Shown: in pieces, positions 27,684-36,262 of the stretch
Numbering within the stretch: the first letter of the stretch is position 1
Layout: the number at the start of each line of letters is the position of its first letter
Notes under the pieces: generated by a model
The model's input: the letters and a program-made list of their open reading frames with translations, nothing else
The model's database searches: none
What the model was told of the DNA's origin: nothing
Position numbers and translations under genes: made by a program
NCBI GenBank assembly: GCA_030147805.1
Contig: JASBUR010000048.1
Coordinates: forward strand, 1-63,982
Direction of reading: 5' to 3'
Length of the DNA: 63,982 nt
From: Sphingomonadaceae bacterium
GTDB taxonomy: Bacteria > Pseudomonadota > Alphaproteobacteria > Sphingomonadales > Sphingomonadaceae

Positions 27684-27944
27684 TTAGCGGATACGCATCG
27701 CTAGTCGCATGTCGAACAAAATCCCCGGTCGGCGCGTCGTCGAGAATCGGTCATTCCCACATCCATTTAGCGGCCCCTCGCCCTACCGGGCTACCGCCAT
27801 CGGGCTTTTCGGCGGCCGTAGCTGCGTTTTCTGGCGACACGCTGGCGAACGGCGCCGCCCGAAAGCTCGCCCGCGTCCGCTCACCCTAGTGAATTTGGGT
27901 TAATAGTTGATGAGGTTCAACAAATTACCTGCGACAAGCCGCCG

Positions 27945-29384
27945 CTAGCGGAACGCCGGCTCGTCGAACGCGCGCAGCTTGCGGCTGTGCAGGCGGGCGC
28001 CCGCCTGGCGCAGCACGTCGCACGTCGCGATGCCGATCTGGATATGCTCGGAGATGGCGCGCTCATAGAAGCGGTTGGCCTGCCCCGGCAGCTTGATTTC
28101 GCCGTGCAGCGGCTTGTCCGACACGCAGAGCAGCGTGCCGTAGGGCACGCGGAAACGATAGCCCTGCGCGGCGATCGTCGCCGATTCCATGTCGATGGCG
28201 ACGGCGCGCGACTGGTTGAAGCGGAGCGCCGACAGTGCGTAGCGCAATTCCCAGTTGCGGTCGTCGGTGGTGACGACGGTGCCGGTGCGCAGCCGACGCT
28301 TCAGCGCGTCGCGGTCCTCGCCGGTGACGATCTCGGCGGCCTGGCTCAACGCCTGCTGCACCTCGGCGATCGGCGGGATCGGGATCTCGGGCGGCAGCAC
28401 GTCGTCGAGCACATGGTCGTCGCGCAGATAGGCATGCGCGAGCACATAGTCGCCGATCGACTGCGACGGGCGCAGCCCGCCGCAATGACCGATCATCAGC
28501 CAGGCCTCGGGGCGCAGCACCGCCAGATGGTCGGTGATCGTCTTGGCGTTCGATGGGCCGACGCCGATGTTGACGAGCGTGATCCCCTGCCCGCCCGGCG
28601 CGATCAGATGATAGGCGGGCATCTGGTGGCGGCGCCACGCGCCTTCGGCGACCGCGCGTTCGGGATCGGCGGTCTCGGGGGTGACCAGCAGCCCGCCGGC
28701 GCAGGACAGCGCCTCATAGGGGCCGCCCTCGCGCAGCTGCGCGCAGGCCCAGCGAACGAACTCGTCGACGTAGCGGTGATAGTTGGTGAACAGGATGTAT
28801 TTCTGCACATGCTGCGGCGGCGTGCCGGTATAGTGACGCAGCCGCGCCAGGCTGAAGTCGACTCGCAGCCCGTCGAACAGCGACAGCGGCCGGACACCGC
28901 CCGGCGGCGTGCGCCAGACGCCGTCGGCGATCTCGTCGCCGATCGAGGCGAGTTCGGTGGCCGGGAAGATGTCGGCGAGCGCGCTGGCATCGTCGAACTG
29001 CAGGTCGGCCGACCCGTCGAGCACATAGGGAAAGGGAATTTCCTGCCCGCTGGCCGCGACCGTCACCTCGGCGCCGAAATCGTCGATCAGCATCGAGATC
29101 TGCTCGGTCAGATATTCGCGGAACATCTCGGGCTGGGTGACGGTGGTGGCATAGTCGCCCGGCGAGGTCAGCCGGCCGTAGGCGCGCGACAGCCGCGGGC
29201 GCGGACCGCCGCCAACATAGCGGACGCGAAGCTCGGGATAGGCGAAGATTCCGTCGGCGCGGGCCTGCGCGTCGGGGCGGACCCCGGTATCGATATAGGT
29301 GCGGAGCGCGGCGCGGAGCGCCTGGACCGACTCGCCGTGACGGCGCGCCAGCTCGTCGACGATGCGGGAAGATTGGCTAGACAT
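27945..29384 (-). CDS. amn: AMP nucleosidase
   Basis: Amn cleaves AMP to adenine and ribose 5-phosphate and so helps set adenylate levels. The 479-residue product has the N-terminal Amn-specific domain (about 10-190) and a C-terminal nucleoside-phosphorylase-like domain with GITLVNIGVGPSNAKTITDH, LMIGHCGGLRPSQSIGDYVLAHAYLRDDHVLD and the late AVAIDMESATIAAQGYRFRVPYGTLLCVSDKPLHGE. The length fits bacterial Amn. It is followed on the same strand by the GGDEF gene after 261 bases, most likely a separate unit. Confidence 0.95.
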   Translation of the reverse strand: MSSQSSRIVDELARRHGESVQALRAALRTYIDTGVRPDAQARADGIFAYPELRVRYVGGGPRPRLSRAYGRLTSPGDYATTVTQPEMFREYLTEQISMLIDDFGAEVTVAASGQEIPFPYVLDGSADLQFDDASALADIFPATELASIGDEIADGVWRTPPGGVRPLSLFDGLRVDFSLARLRHYTGTPPQHVQKYILFTNYHRYVDEFVRWACAQLREGGPYEALSCAGGLLVTPETADPERAVAEGAWRRHQMPAYHLIAPGGQGITLVNIGVGPSNAKTITDHLAVLRPEAWLMIGHCGGLRPSQSIGDYVLAHAYLRDDHVLDDVLPPEIPIPPIAEVQQALSQAAEIVTGEDRDALKRRLRTGTVVTTDDRNWELRYALSALRFNQSRAVAIDMESATIAAQGYRFRVPYGTLLCVSDKPLHGEIKLPGQANRFYERAISEHIQIGIATCDVLRQAGARLHSRKLRAFDEPAFR

Positions 29385-29430
29385 GGCCTCGGATAGTCAC
29401 CGGATGTGACGAGAGCAAGGCCGTCCCCGA

Positions 29431-29979
29431 TCAGCTGTCGACGCCGCCCTTGAGCACGCGGAACGGGTTGCTCGCCCCCTTCTCGGCGGCCGCCAGCGCT
29501 TCGGCCTCCTCCTCGCTCAGCAGCCTGGCGCGCACCGCCGCCAGCACCGATTCGGCGGCGCGCGGATATGGGTCGAGCGCGAGTCCGAAGCTCTGAGCCA
29601 CCGCCTCGCCGAGATCGACCGACTCGCCCTCGAGCGGCAGCACGTCGAGGTCGTTCTCGCCGAGTTCCACCTCCTCGTCGGGGCGGCCCCGGGGCTGCTC
29701 GCTGGCGAACAGCAGATCGATCGGTTCGTCGATCGCGACCGCCACCGGCTCGCCGGACACGGCGCAGATCTGCTCGGCCTTCGCCTGGACGCGTCCCTTG
29801 ACGCGTACCCCGCCGGCCTCGCGGCGGACCGTCAGATCGGCATCCAGCGTATCGAGCGAGGCGAGACCGAAGCGCTCGACCAGCGCCGCCCGCTCCGGCG
29901 ACTTGGCGCCGATCCGTTCGGGACGCGGCGCGGTGCCGATCTCCGACAGGCGGACGATGCGCGAGAATTCGGGGGTCAT
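29431..29979 (-). CDS. DUF177 (YceD-like) protein
   Basis: The 182-residue protein belongs to DUF177, the YceD family, whose plant and bacterial members act in 23S rRNA accumulation. The family centre is visible: VRVKGRVQAKAEQICAVSGEPV (about 58-79) with a single Cys, then a very acidic stretch (DEEVELGENDLDVLPLEGES) and VAQSFGLALDPYPRA. Usual neighbours are plsX or rpmF; here neither follows, and amn comes next. The start overlaps the stop of the chaperone gene by four bases (ATGA). Confidence 0.85.
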   Translation of the reverse strand: MTPEFSRIVRLSEIGTAPRPERIGAKSPERAALVERFGLASLDTLDADLTVRREAGGVRVKGRVQAKAEQICAVSGEPVAVAIDEPIDLLFASEQPRGRPDEEVELGENDLDVLPLEGESVDLGEAVAQSFGLALDPYPRAAESVLAAVRARLLSEEEAEALAAAEKGASNPFRVLKGGVDS

Positions 29980-30500
29980 CGCGCCATCTCGCCGGCCAGC
30001 AGCCGATCGAGCGGCGTCGCATCGACCTCGCGCTTGAGGTCGACGATCGCGGCAGCGGTCCAGTCGAGCGCCTCGCCGGCAGGCGGCACGCCGCGATAGA
30101 GGTTGCGCGCCAGCGCGTCGGCGAGCGGCTCGGCGCCGGCGAAGGCGCCGCGATAGGCGCCGAGCCGCCCCTCGAGCGCACCGACCATATGTCCGACATG
30201 CTTGCCGATCACGAGGTCGCCGACACCGATCTCGCGCAGCGAACCGTCCATGTCCTCGACGAATCGTTCGGTCAGCGCGACCGTGGCGGCCTCGGCTCCT
30301 GGCTCGGCCTCGAGCCGGATGAGCAGCAGGCTGAGCGTCACCGCCACCATGTCGAAGCGCCCGTCGAGCGTGTCGGGCACGGCGCCTGCGGTGTACCAGC
30401 GCGGCTCGCGCGCCACGGCGACGACGGCGCGATACAGCGCATCCATCGGCGGACGCGCGGTCCGCCGGCGGGTCAGTCGGTCGAGAAGGTTGAAGGCCAT
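29976..30500 (-). CDS. Ubiquinol-cytochrome c chaperone (CBP3-like)
   Basis: The 174-residue protein is of the CBP3/UQCC1 family, which in mitochondria helps cytochrome b synthesis for the bc1 complex. Family segments visible: MDALYRAVVAVAREPRWYTAG (about 19-39), DTLDGRFDMVAVTLSLLLIRL and MDGSLREIGVGDLVIGKHVGHMVGALEGRLGAYRGA. The ATG is chosen for its AGGGAG ribosome site 6 bases upstream, although the frame is open 26 codons further. The gene is divergent from bamE and coupled to DUF177, an arrangement common in alphaproteobacteria. Confidence 0.88.
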   Translation of the reverse strand: MAFNLLDRLTRRRTARPPMDALYRAVVAVAREPRWYTAGAVPDTLDGRFDMVAVTLSLLLIRLEAEPGAEAATVALTERFVEDMDGSLREIGVGDLVIGKHVGHMVGALEGRLGAYRGAFAGAEPLADALARNLYRGVPPAGEALDWTAAAIVDLKREVDATPLDRLLAGEMAR

Positions 30501-30527
30501 GGCTGCTCCCTGCGGCGCTCGCGCCGC

Positions 30528-30555
30528 TTGTGCGGCCCCGGCTATTCCGCATATT
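30528..30555 (+). promoter_or_regulatory. Candidate bamE promoter
   Basis: TTGTGC (30528-30533) and CATATT (30550-30555) are 16 bp apart, in the gap between the divergent chaperone gene and bamE. The predicted transcript would carry a leader of about 60 nt. Confidence 0.35.
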
Positions 30556-30620
30556 GAGGCGCGTAAAGCGGCTTTCAACGAGCGCCGCGCCTGAGAGTCG
30601 TCGGTCGGGGAGCGGATCCA

Positions 30621-31076
30621 ATGCGTAAGCTGGCACTAGCATCGGTGTTGATCGCGGTCGCGATGCTGCCCGCCTGCACCCGCGTCCAGAACACGATGGG
30701 TTATATCGTCGACGAGACGCTGGTGGCCGAGGTGAAGCCCGGCGTCGACAATCGCGAGTCGGTGCAGAAGGCGCTCGGCCGCCCGTCGATCGCCGGCGGC
30801 TGGGACGACACGACCTGGTATTATGTGTCGCGCAACACCGCGCAGACCGCCTTCCTGATGCCGCAGCCGACCGCGCAGAGCATCATCGCGGTCAGCTTCG
30901 ATGCCAAGGGCAACGTCACCAGCGTCAACCGCCGCGGCCTCGAGCAGGTCGCCAGCGTCGATCCGGTCGACGACGAGACGCCGACGCTCGGCCGCGAGAC
31001 CGGCGTGCTCGAGGATCTGTTCGGCAACATCGGCCGCTTCGGTTCCGCGGGCGCCGCCGGCGGACCGCCGCAATAA
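30621..31076 (+). CDS. bamE: Outer-membrane assembly factor BamE, lipoprotein
   Basis: BamE is a small lipoprotein of the BAM complex that inserts outer-membrane barrels. The 151-residue product has a lipoprotein signal with lipobox LPAC (C19). The SmpA/OmlA fold follows: GYIVDETLVAEVKPGVDNRESVQKALGRPS, then WDDTTWYYVSRN and SFDAKGNVTSVN. A Gly/Ala-rich tail follows. GGGGAG lies 7 bases upstream of ATG. It works with TamA-type proteins in the same membrane process (tamAB at 2096-8166). Confidence 0.93.
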   Translation: MRKLALASVLIAVAMLPACTRVQNTMGYIVDETLVAEVKPGVDNRESVQKALGRPSIAGGWDDTTWYYVSRNTAQTAFLMPQPTAQSIIAVSFDAKGNVTSVNRRGLEQVASVDPVDDETPTLGRETGVLEDLFGNIGRFGSAGAAGGPPQ

Positions 31077-31079
31077 GCT

Positions 31080-32177
31080 TCAGCGAAAGCGCGCCGGCGC
31101 ATAGGGCGCCGCGTCGAACGGCGGCGTGTCGCCGAGCAGCAGCGCCGCGGCCAAACGGCCCGCCGCCGGCGCGGTCTGAATACCGAATCCCCCCTGTCCG
31201 ACGTTCCAGAAGAAGCCCGGGCGATCCGGATCGAAGCCATAGACCGGCGCGCGATCGGGCGCGAAGGTCCGGATGCCGGCCCAGGCGCGCTCGAGCCGGC
31301 GGATGCGCCAGCTCGCGGCGCGTTCCAGCCGGTCGATCGCCAGCGCCACGTCATATTCCTCGGGCTGCACGTCGGCGGCAGCGCAGGGAATCTCATCGTG
31401 CGGGCTCACCCAGAGCCGGCCGCCGTCGGGCTTGAAGTAGAAGCTGCCGTCGGCGCCGACGACCAGCGGCAGGTCGGCGGGGGCGCGCGGCTCGACCTCG
31501 ACCACCGCGACGGTGCGGCGCAGCGGCATCAATCCGACCGGCCGGACCCCCGCGAGGTCGGCAACGATGTCGCCCCAGGCGCCCGCCGCATCGACGACGA
31601 TGTCGGCAGCGAAATCGCCCGCGCTGCTGTTGATCCGCCAGCGCCCGGCGACGCATGACAGCGCGGTCACGCGGGCGTCGGTCACGAGCATCGCCCCGGC
31701 ACGGCGCGCGCCGGCGAGGAATCCCTGGTGGAGCGCCGCGACGTCGATGTCGCTGCAGTCGGGTTCCCACAGCGCCCCCGCCAGCCACTCGCGCCGCAGC
31801 TGCGGCCAGCGTGCGGCGACGCGCTCCCCGTCGAGCCGGTCGATCCGGACCCCCGTGCCGGCGAAGCTCGCCTCGAGCGCGGCGAGCGCCGCGAGCGAGG
31901 CCGCGTCGGCGATGTGCAGGCCGCCGCGCGCGGTGAGCAGCGGCGCCGCCGTGAAGCCGGCGGGGGGCGATTCGAAGAAGGCCTTGGATCGGGTGGTCAG
32001 CGGCTGGATCGCCACGCCGCCATAGGTTTCCGAATAGAAGGCCGCCGAGCGGCCGGTGGTATGATAGCCCGGATGCGCCTCGCCCTCGATCAGCGTGACT
32101 CGCGCGCGGTCGCCGAGGAAATAGGCGAGGCTGGCGCCCGCCATCCCGGCGCCGATGATCGCGACCTCGGGCGTCAC
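31080..32177 (-). CDS. FAD-dependent oxidoreductase, glycine/D-amino-acid oxidase type
   Basis: The 365-residue enzyme begins with an FAD-binding Rossmann motif GAGMAG (9-14) and matches the DAO family: RSAAFYSETYGG (flavin contact), WEPDCSDIDVAALHQGF, VVDAAGAWGD, and a C-terminal GFFWNVGQGGFGIQTAPAAG. It likely oxidises an amine or a hydroxy acid such as 2-hydroxyglutarate; the substrate is unknown. The frame is open far upstream but GTG 32177 begins VAIIGAGMAG after two codons, as expected. The start overlaps the stop of the hydrolase (GTGA), so they form one operon. Confidence 0.85.
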   Translation of the reverse strand: MTPEVAIIGAGMAGASLAYFLGDRARVTLIEGEAHPGYHTTGRSAAFYSETYGGVAIQPLTTRSKAFFESPPAGFTAAPLLTARGGLHIADAASLAALAALEASFAGTGVRIDRLDGERVAARWPQLRREWLAGALWEPDCSDIDVAALHQGFLAGARRAGAMLVTDARVTALSCVAGRWRINSSAGDFAADIVVDAAGAWGDIVADLAGVRPVGLMPLRRTVAVVEVEPRAPADLPLVVGADGSFYFKPDGGRLWVSPHDEIPCAAADVQPEEYDVALAIDRLERAASWRIRRLERAWAGIRTFAPDRAPVYGFDPDRPGFFWNVGQGGFGIQTAPAAGRLAAALLLGDTPPFDAAPYAPARFR

Positions 32178-33175
32178 GCGGCGGCTTTCAGAAAGGCGAG
32201 GATGCGCCGGTGCGTGTCGGCGCGCACCGCGTCGACGTCGCGCAGCAGCTCGTGGCGGCCGCCCGCGATAAGGTCGAAGCGGGCGTCGGGGAGCCGCGCC
32301 ACAGCGGCGCCGATCGCGGCGAGCTCGACGAGACGCTCCTGCTCGCCGGCGAGGATGAGCATCGGCGTCGCGATCGCCTCGAGGACGCCCGGCGCGAACA
32401 GCGCGTCGATCGAGGCAAAGGCGCTCGACAGCCAGCCGTAACTGGTGCCGCCGAGTGCCAGTTCGGGGTCGCCGGCGATCCACCAATGTTCGTCGCCGAA
32501 GCGATCGGGGCAGCCGGTGAGCAGCGCCTGACGCTCCGGCCGTCGCTGCCAGTCGCCATAGCCCCGCTGCAACGGCGCATAGCATCGGCCGAGGCCGAGA
32601 CGCGTCGCGACGTCGGCGAGGCGACGAACGAGGCCCGGGGCGGCGGCCGCGGCCTGGATGCCGAGCATCGGCGCCAGCAGTACCGCACGGCCGAACGGCG
32701 ACCGCCCCCGCGCCAGGTGGCGCAGCGTCAGGTGCCCACCCATCGAATGGGCGACGACGAAATGCGGCGCGGGCATGGTCGCGGTGAACCAGCCGGCCAC
32801 GACATCGAGATCGTCGGTCCAGCGCTCGAAGTCGCCGTGGCCGCCGTGCGCATCGCGGCCAAGCCGACCCGACCGCCCCTGCCCGCGCCAGTCGAAGGTG
32901 GCGAGGCCGAAGCCCTCGTCGCGCCACGTCCAATAGGCCTCGCCATATTTCTCGACGAAGTCGGCGCGGCCGCCGACGAACAGGATCGAGCCCGGCGACG
33001 CCTCGCCAGGCGCCGGCCAGCGCGCCGTGCGCACCGGCCAGCCGTCGATCGCCAGCGTCTCCCACCGAACGCCGGGCGGCAGCGTTCGACGGCGCACGAG
33101 CGCGTCGGGCACAGGCGCCTTCGGGACTGGCGCATCGGGCACGGGCGGGGGGGAGGCGGGCGGGCGGGAGCGCAC
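32174..33175 (-). CDS. Alpha/beta hydrolase, lysophospholipase-like
   Basis: The 333-residue protein resembles PldB/monoglyceride-lipase hydrolases. Motifs: VGGRADFVEKYGEA (entry to the fold), FDWRGQGRSGR (about 94-104), nucleophile elbow AHSMGGH (S144), and a late GGRHELLRD with the His. It likely cleaves an acyl ester of a lipid. The N-terminal 30 residues are Pro-rich with several in-frame GTG codons (for example at residue 12 or 22), so the true start may be inside. It is coupled to the FAD oxidoreductase. Confidence 0.82.
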   Translation of the reverse strand: MRSRPPASPPPVPDAPVPKAPVPDALVRRRTLPPGVRWETLAIDGWPVRTARWPAPGEASPGSILFVGGRADFVEKYGEAYWTWRDEGFGLATFDWRGQGRSGRLGRDAHGGHGDFERWTDDLDVVAGWFTATMPAPHFVVAHSMGGHLTLRHLARGRSPFGRAVLLAPMLGIQAAAAAPGLVRRLADVATRLGLGRCYAPLQRGYGDWQRRPERQALLTGCPDRFGDEHWWIAGDPELALGGTSYGWLSSAFASIDALFAPGVLEAIATPMLILAGEQERLVELAAIGAAVARLPDARFDLIAGGRHELLRDVDAVRADTHRRILAFLKAAA

Positions 33176-33222
33176 GGCGCTTGGTTACGCTTTCTTCAAC
33201 CATGCCGTCTAGCGTCGGCGCG

Positions 33223-33696
33223 ATGAATGCGTGGCTATCCTGGGCTTGCCTTGCCGGCTTGATGCTGCTGCTCGCGGTCGCAGCGGTGGGTGACGCGCGC
33301 CGGCTCACCATCCCCAACCGATTGTGCGTCGCCGTCGCGCTGCTCGCGCTTCCCTATTGGGCCGCGTCGGGGGCCGCCTTCTGGCCGGGCTTCGCCTGGC
33401 AGGTGGCGTTCGCGCTGGCGGTCTTCGCCGGTCTCGCCGCGCTGTTCGCGTGCGGCCTGATGGGCGGCGGCGACGTCAAGCTGCTGGCGGCGCTGGCGCT
33501 TTGGCTGCCGGCGCGCCCCTATGTCGAGATGATGATGTGGATCGCGGTCGCCGGCGGGCTGCTCACGCTGGCGCTGCTGGTCCGCCACCGCGCCGCGCGC
33601 CGCGCGGGGCGCCCCGAGATTCCCTATGGCATCGCGATCGCCGCCGGTGCCGCGATCGCCCTCGGCGAACCTCTTGTTAAACAATTGCTCGCATAA
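33223..33696 (+). CDS. cpaA: Flp/Tad prepilin peptidase CpaA (TadV)
   Basis: CpaA is an inner-membrane aspartic protease that trims the leader of Flp pilin and pseudopilins. The 157-residue product is almost wholly hydrophobic and has both catalytic aspartates: D24 in GDARRLTIPN and D84 in LMGGGDVKLL (the GxGD motif). ATG 33223 is preferred; ATG 33202 and TTG 33181 are in frame, and none has a clear ribosome site. It begins the Tad locus. No pilin gene lies upstream, where a divergent hydrolase gene starts. Confidence 0.88.
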   Translation: MNAWLSWACLAGLMLLLAVAAVGDARRLTIPNRLCVAVALLALPYWAASGAAFWPGFAWQVAFALAVFAGLAALFACGLMGGGDVKLLAALALWLPARPYVEMMMWIAVAGGLLTLALLVRHRAARRAGRPEIPYGIAIAAGAAIALGEPLVKQLLA

Positions 33697-33731
33697 GGGG
33701 CCGCTGGTGTAGGCGTAGAAGGCTTGGGGCC

Positions 33732-34712
33732 ATGGACGTCAGGAAGCTGATGCTGCTGGTGGGCGCGCTGCTCGTGGCCGGAATCACCGCGTTCATGGCG
33801 CGCAGCATGTTCTCGGGCGGCGGCGTCGCGACCGCGGCCGCGGCGCCGGCGGCGCCGATCGGCAACCAGGTGCTGGTCGCCGCCAAGCCGCTGCCGCTCG
33901 GCACCATCATCACCGCCGACATGCTGGTGTTCCAGCCGTGGCCCAAGGACATGGTCGAAAAGGCCTATCTGCTGAAGGGCCAGGCCGATCCGGCGAAGCT
34001 GGTCGGCAAAGTGGTACGGCACACGATCATGGCGGGCCAGCCGATCGCGCAGGGCGTGCTGATCGGTCCCGGCGAGAACGGCTTCCTCGCCGCGGCGCTC
34101 GGCCCGGGCATGCGCGCGACCACGGTGTCGCTGTCCGACACCAGCGGCGTCGCCGGCTTCATCTTTCCGGGCGACCGCGTCGACGTCATCCTGACGCAGG
34201 AGGTGACGGGCGACGGCCCGACGCTGCGCACCTCGGAGACGATCGTCCGCAATCTGCGCGTCCTCGCGGTCGACCAGCGCGTCGACGACACCGCGACCGA
34301 AGCCAAGATCGGGCGGACCGCGACGCTCGAGGTGACTCCCAAGCTCGCCGAGAAGATCGCCGTCGCCGAGACGATCGGGTCGCTCTCGCTCAGCCTGCGC
34401 TCGATCGCCGACAACGCCGCCGAGCTCGAGCGCGCCATCGCGGCGGGCGAGGTCGAGGTCGACGGCAACGACGCCGCCGCCGACCGCGCCGTCGAACTGG
34501 CGATCGCCCGCATGCCCTCCGACGCCAACCCGACCTACACCACCGGCGGCGAAGTCTCGCGCTTCCAGCGCTCGACGATGCCGTCGGGCCGCAACGACTC
34601 CGACAGCGAACCGAAACCGGACAGCGCGCCCGTCGCCGCGCGCCCGTCGGGGCCCGTCGTGCGCATCGCGCGCGGCAACGAGGTCACGACCGTCTCCGTG
34701 GGAACCAGGTAG
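33732..34712 (+). CDS. cpaB: Flp pilus assembly protein CpaB (RcpC)
   Basis: CpaB is a periplasmic protein with a SAF domain, needed for assembly of the secretin channel. The 326-residue product has an N-terminal membrane segment (about 6-26), a SAF domain (VLVAAKPLPLGTIITADML, about 48-66), GFIFPGDRVDVILTQ and a long, disordered C-terminal tail. It ends exactly one base before the cpaC start. Confidence 0.93.
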   Translation: MDVRKLMLLVGALLVAGITAFMARSMFSGGGVATAAAAPAAPIGNQVLVAAKPLPLGTIITADMLVFQPWPKDMVEKAYLLKGQADPAKLVGKVVRHTIMAGQPIAQGVLIGPGENGFLAAALGPGMRATTVSLSDTSGVAGFIFPGDRVDVILTQEVTGDGPTLRTSETIVRNLRVLAVDQRVDDTATEAKIGRTATLEVTPKLAEKIAVAETIGSLSLSLRSIADNAAELERAIAAGEVEVDGNDAAADRAVELAIARMPSDANPTYTTGGEVSRFQRSTMPSGRNDSDSEPKPDSAPVAARPSGPVVRIARGNEVTTVSVGTR

Positions 34713-36254
34713 ATGCGTTTGACGACAGGCTTGCGGATGGGCGCGCTGGCGCTGGGGTTCGCACTCTCTCCGATGCCGGCGACGGCGCAGACCGACACCG
34801 TCCTCCAGGAGGCCGAAGGCGGCATCGCGCTCGGCGTCGGCAAGGGCACGCTGGTGCGCCTCCCGCGCGCGGTCAGCGACGTGTTCATCGCCAACAACAA
34901 GATCGCCGACGTCCAGGTGAAGTCGGCGAGCCAAATCTATGTGTTCGGCATCACCGGCGGCGAGACCTCGCTCTACGCCACCGACGCCGGCGGGCGCGTG
35001 GTCTATTCGGCCAACGTCCGCGTCGCGCAGAACATCGACCAGATCAAGTCGATGCTCGGCATGACGATGCCGGCGGCGGCGATCGAGGTGACGCCGATGA
35101 ACGGCATGGTGCTGCTGACCGGCACCGTCGCCAACCCGAGCGAAGTCGAAGAGGCAACGCGGCTGACGCAGGCCTTCGTCGGCGAGAAGACCACCGTCGT
35201 CACCAAGCTCAAGACGGCGATGCCGGTGCAGGTCAACCTGCAGGTCAAGATCGCCGAGGTCAGCCGCGGGCTGCTCAAGGAGGTCGGCGTCAACCTGCTG
35301 TCGCGCGACGTGACCAACGGCTTCCAGTTCGGCATCAGCCGCGGCCGCAACATCGGCTCGATCGGGCCGACCGACCTGTCGGGCTTCCCGACGCTCGACG
35401 CCTCGAACCTGTTCGGGCTGCCGGCGGGATCGCTGTCGCTGCCCTTCGATCCGCGGTCGGGCCAGTTCCTGTTCGGCGGCACCAGCTACAATTTCACCAA
35501 CCCGGCCACCTCGAACACCACGCTCAACCTCGCCGGCAAGCTGCTCGGGCTCGATCTCGCCGCGGCGATCGACCTGCTCGAACAGGATGGCGTGGTGAGC
35601 GTGCTCGCCGAGCCCAACCTCACCGCGCTGTCGGGCGAGACGGCGAGCTTCCTCGCCGGCGGCGAATTCCCGATCCCGACGATCGACGGCAATGGCAGCG
35701 TCGACGTCCAGTTCAAGGAATATGGCGTCAGCCTCGCCTTCACGCCGACGGTGCTCGATGGCAACCGCATCTCGATGCGCGTTCGCCCCGAAGTGTCCGA
35801 GCTGACCGACGACGGCGCCGTGCGCCTCAACAATTTCGTCATCCCGGCGCTGACGACGCGCCGCGCCGAGACGACGATCGAGCTCGGCTCGGGGCAGAGC
35901 TTCATGATCGCCGGATTGCTGCGCAACCGCACCAACAATTCGACCGACAAGACGCCGTTCCTGGGCGACCTGCCGATCATCGGCGCGCTGTTCAAGTCGG
36001 ACCGCTTCCAGCGCAACGAGACCGAGCTGGTCATCGTCATCACCCCCTATCTGGTGAAGCCGGTGAGCGCCGGCCAGATCCGGCTGCCCACCGATGGCTA
36101 TCTGGCGCCGACCGACCTGCAGCGCTGGCTGCTCGGCAAGACCTTCGACGGCAAGAGCGAGACTACCCGCCCGCAGCCGCAGGTGCTGCCGCCTGGCGCC
36201 CCGGCGCCATCGGCGGCCGCTGCCGTCCCCGCCCCCGGGTTTGCGTTGAATTGA
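34713..36254 (+). CDS. cpaC: Outer-membrane secretin CpaC (RcpA) of the Tad pilus
   Basis: CpaC forms the outer-membrane channel for the Flp pilus. The 513-residue product has a signal peptide (about 1-26, ending TATAQ), an N-terminal secretin N0-like domain with a BON-type segment (GMVLLTGTVANPSEVEEATRL) and the type II/III secretin core. The core shows VSVLAEPNLTALSGETASFLAGGEFPIP and LGDLPIIGALFKSDRFQRNETELVIVITPYLV. A Pro/Ala-rich tail ends it. It follows cpaB with no gap and precedes the CpaD lipoprotein. Confidence 0.95.
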   Translation: MRLTTGLRMGALALGFALSPMPATAQTDTVLQEAEGGIALGVGKGTLVRLPRAVSDVFIANNKIADVQVKSASQIYVFGITGGETSLYATDAGGRVVYSANVRVAQNIDQIKSMLGMTMPAAAIEVTPMNGMVLLTGTVANPSEVEEATRLTQAFVGEKTTVVTKLKTAMPVQVNLQVKIAEVSRGLLKEVGVNLLSRDVTNGFQFGISRGRNIGSIGPTDLSGFPTLDASNLFGLPAGSLSLPFDPRSGQFLFGGTSYNFTNPATSNTTLNLAGKLLGLDLAAAIDLLEQDGVVSVLAEPNLTALSGETASFLAGGEFPIPTIDGNGSVDVQFKEYGVSLAFTPTVLDGNRISMRVRPEVSELTDDGAVRLNNFVIPALTTRRAETTIELGSGQSFMIAGLLRNRTNNSTDKTPFLGDLPIIGALFKSDRFQRNETELVIVITPYLVKPVSAGQIRLPTDGYLAPTDLQRWLLGKTFDGKSETTRPQPQVLPPGAPAPSAAAAVPAPGFALN

Positions 36255-36262
36255 GGCCTGTG

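Noticed and set aside
27709..27903. 64-codon plus-strand frame between the GGDEF gene and amn
   Set aside because: No ribosome site, mixed composition, and it lies in the likely promoter region of the GGDEF gene.
33181..33206. CtrA-like sequence (GGTTA ... TTCAACCAT) before cpaA
   Set aside because: It lacks the TTAA-N7-TTAA pattern; only half a site is seen.
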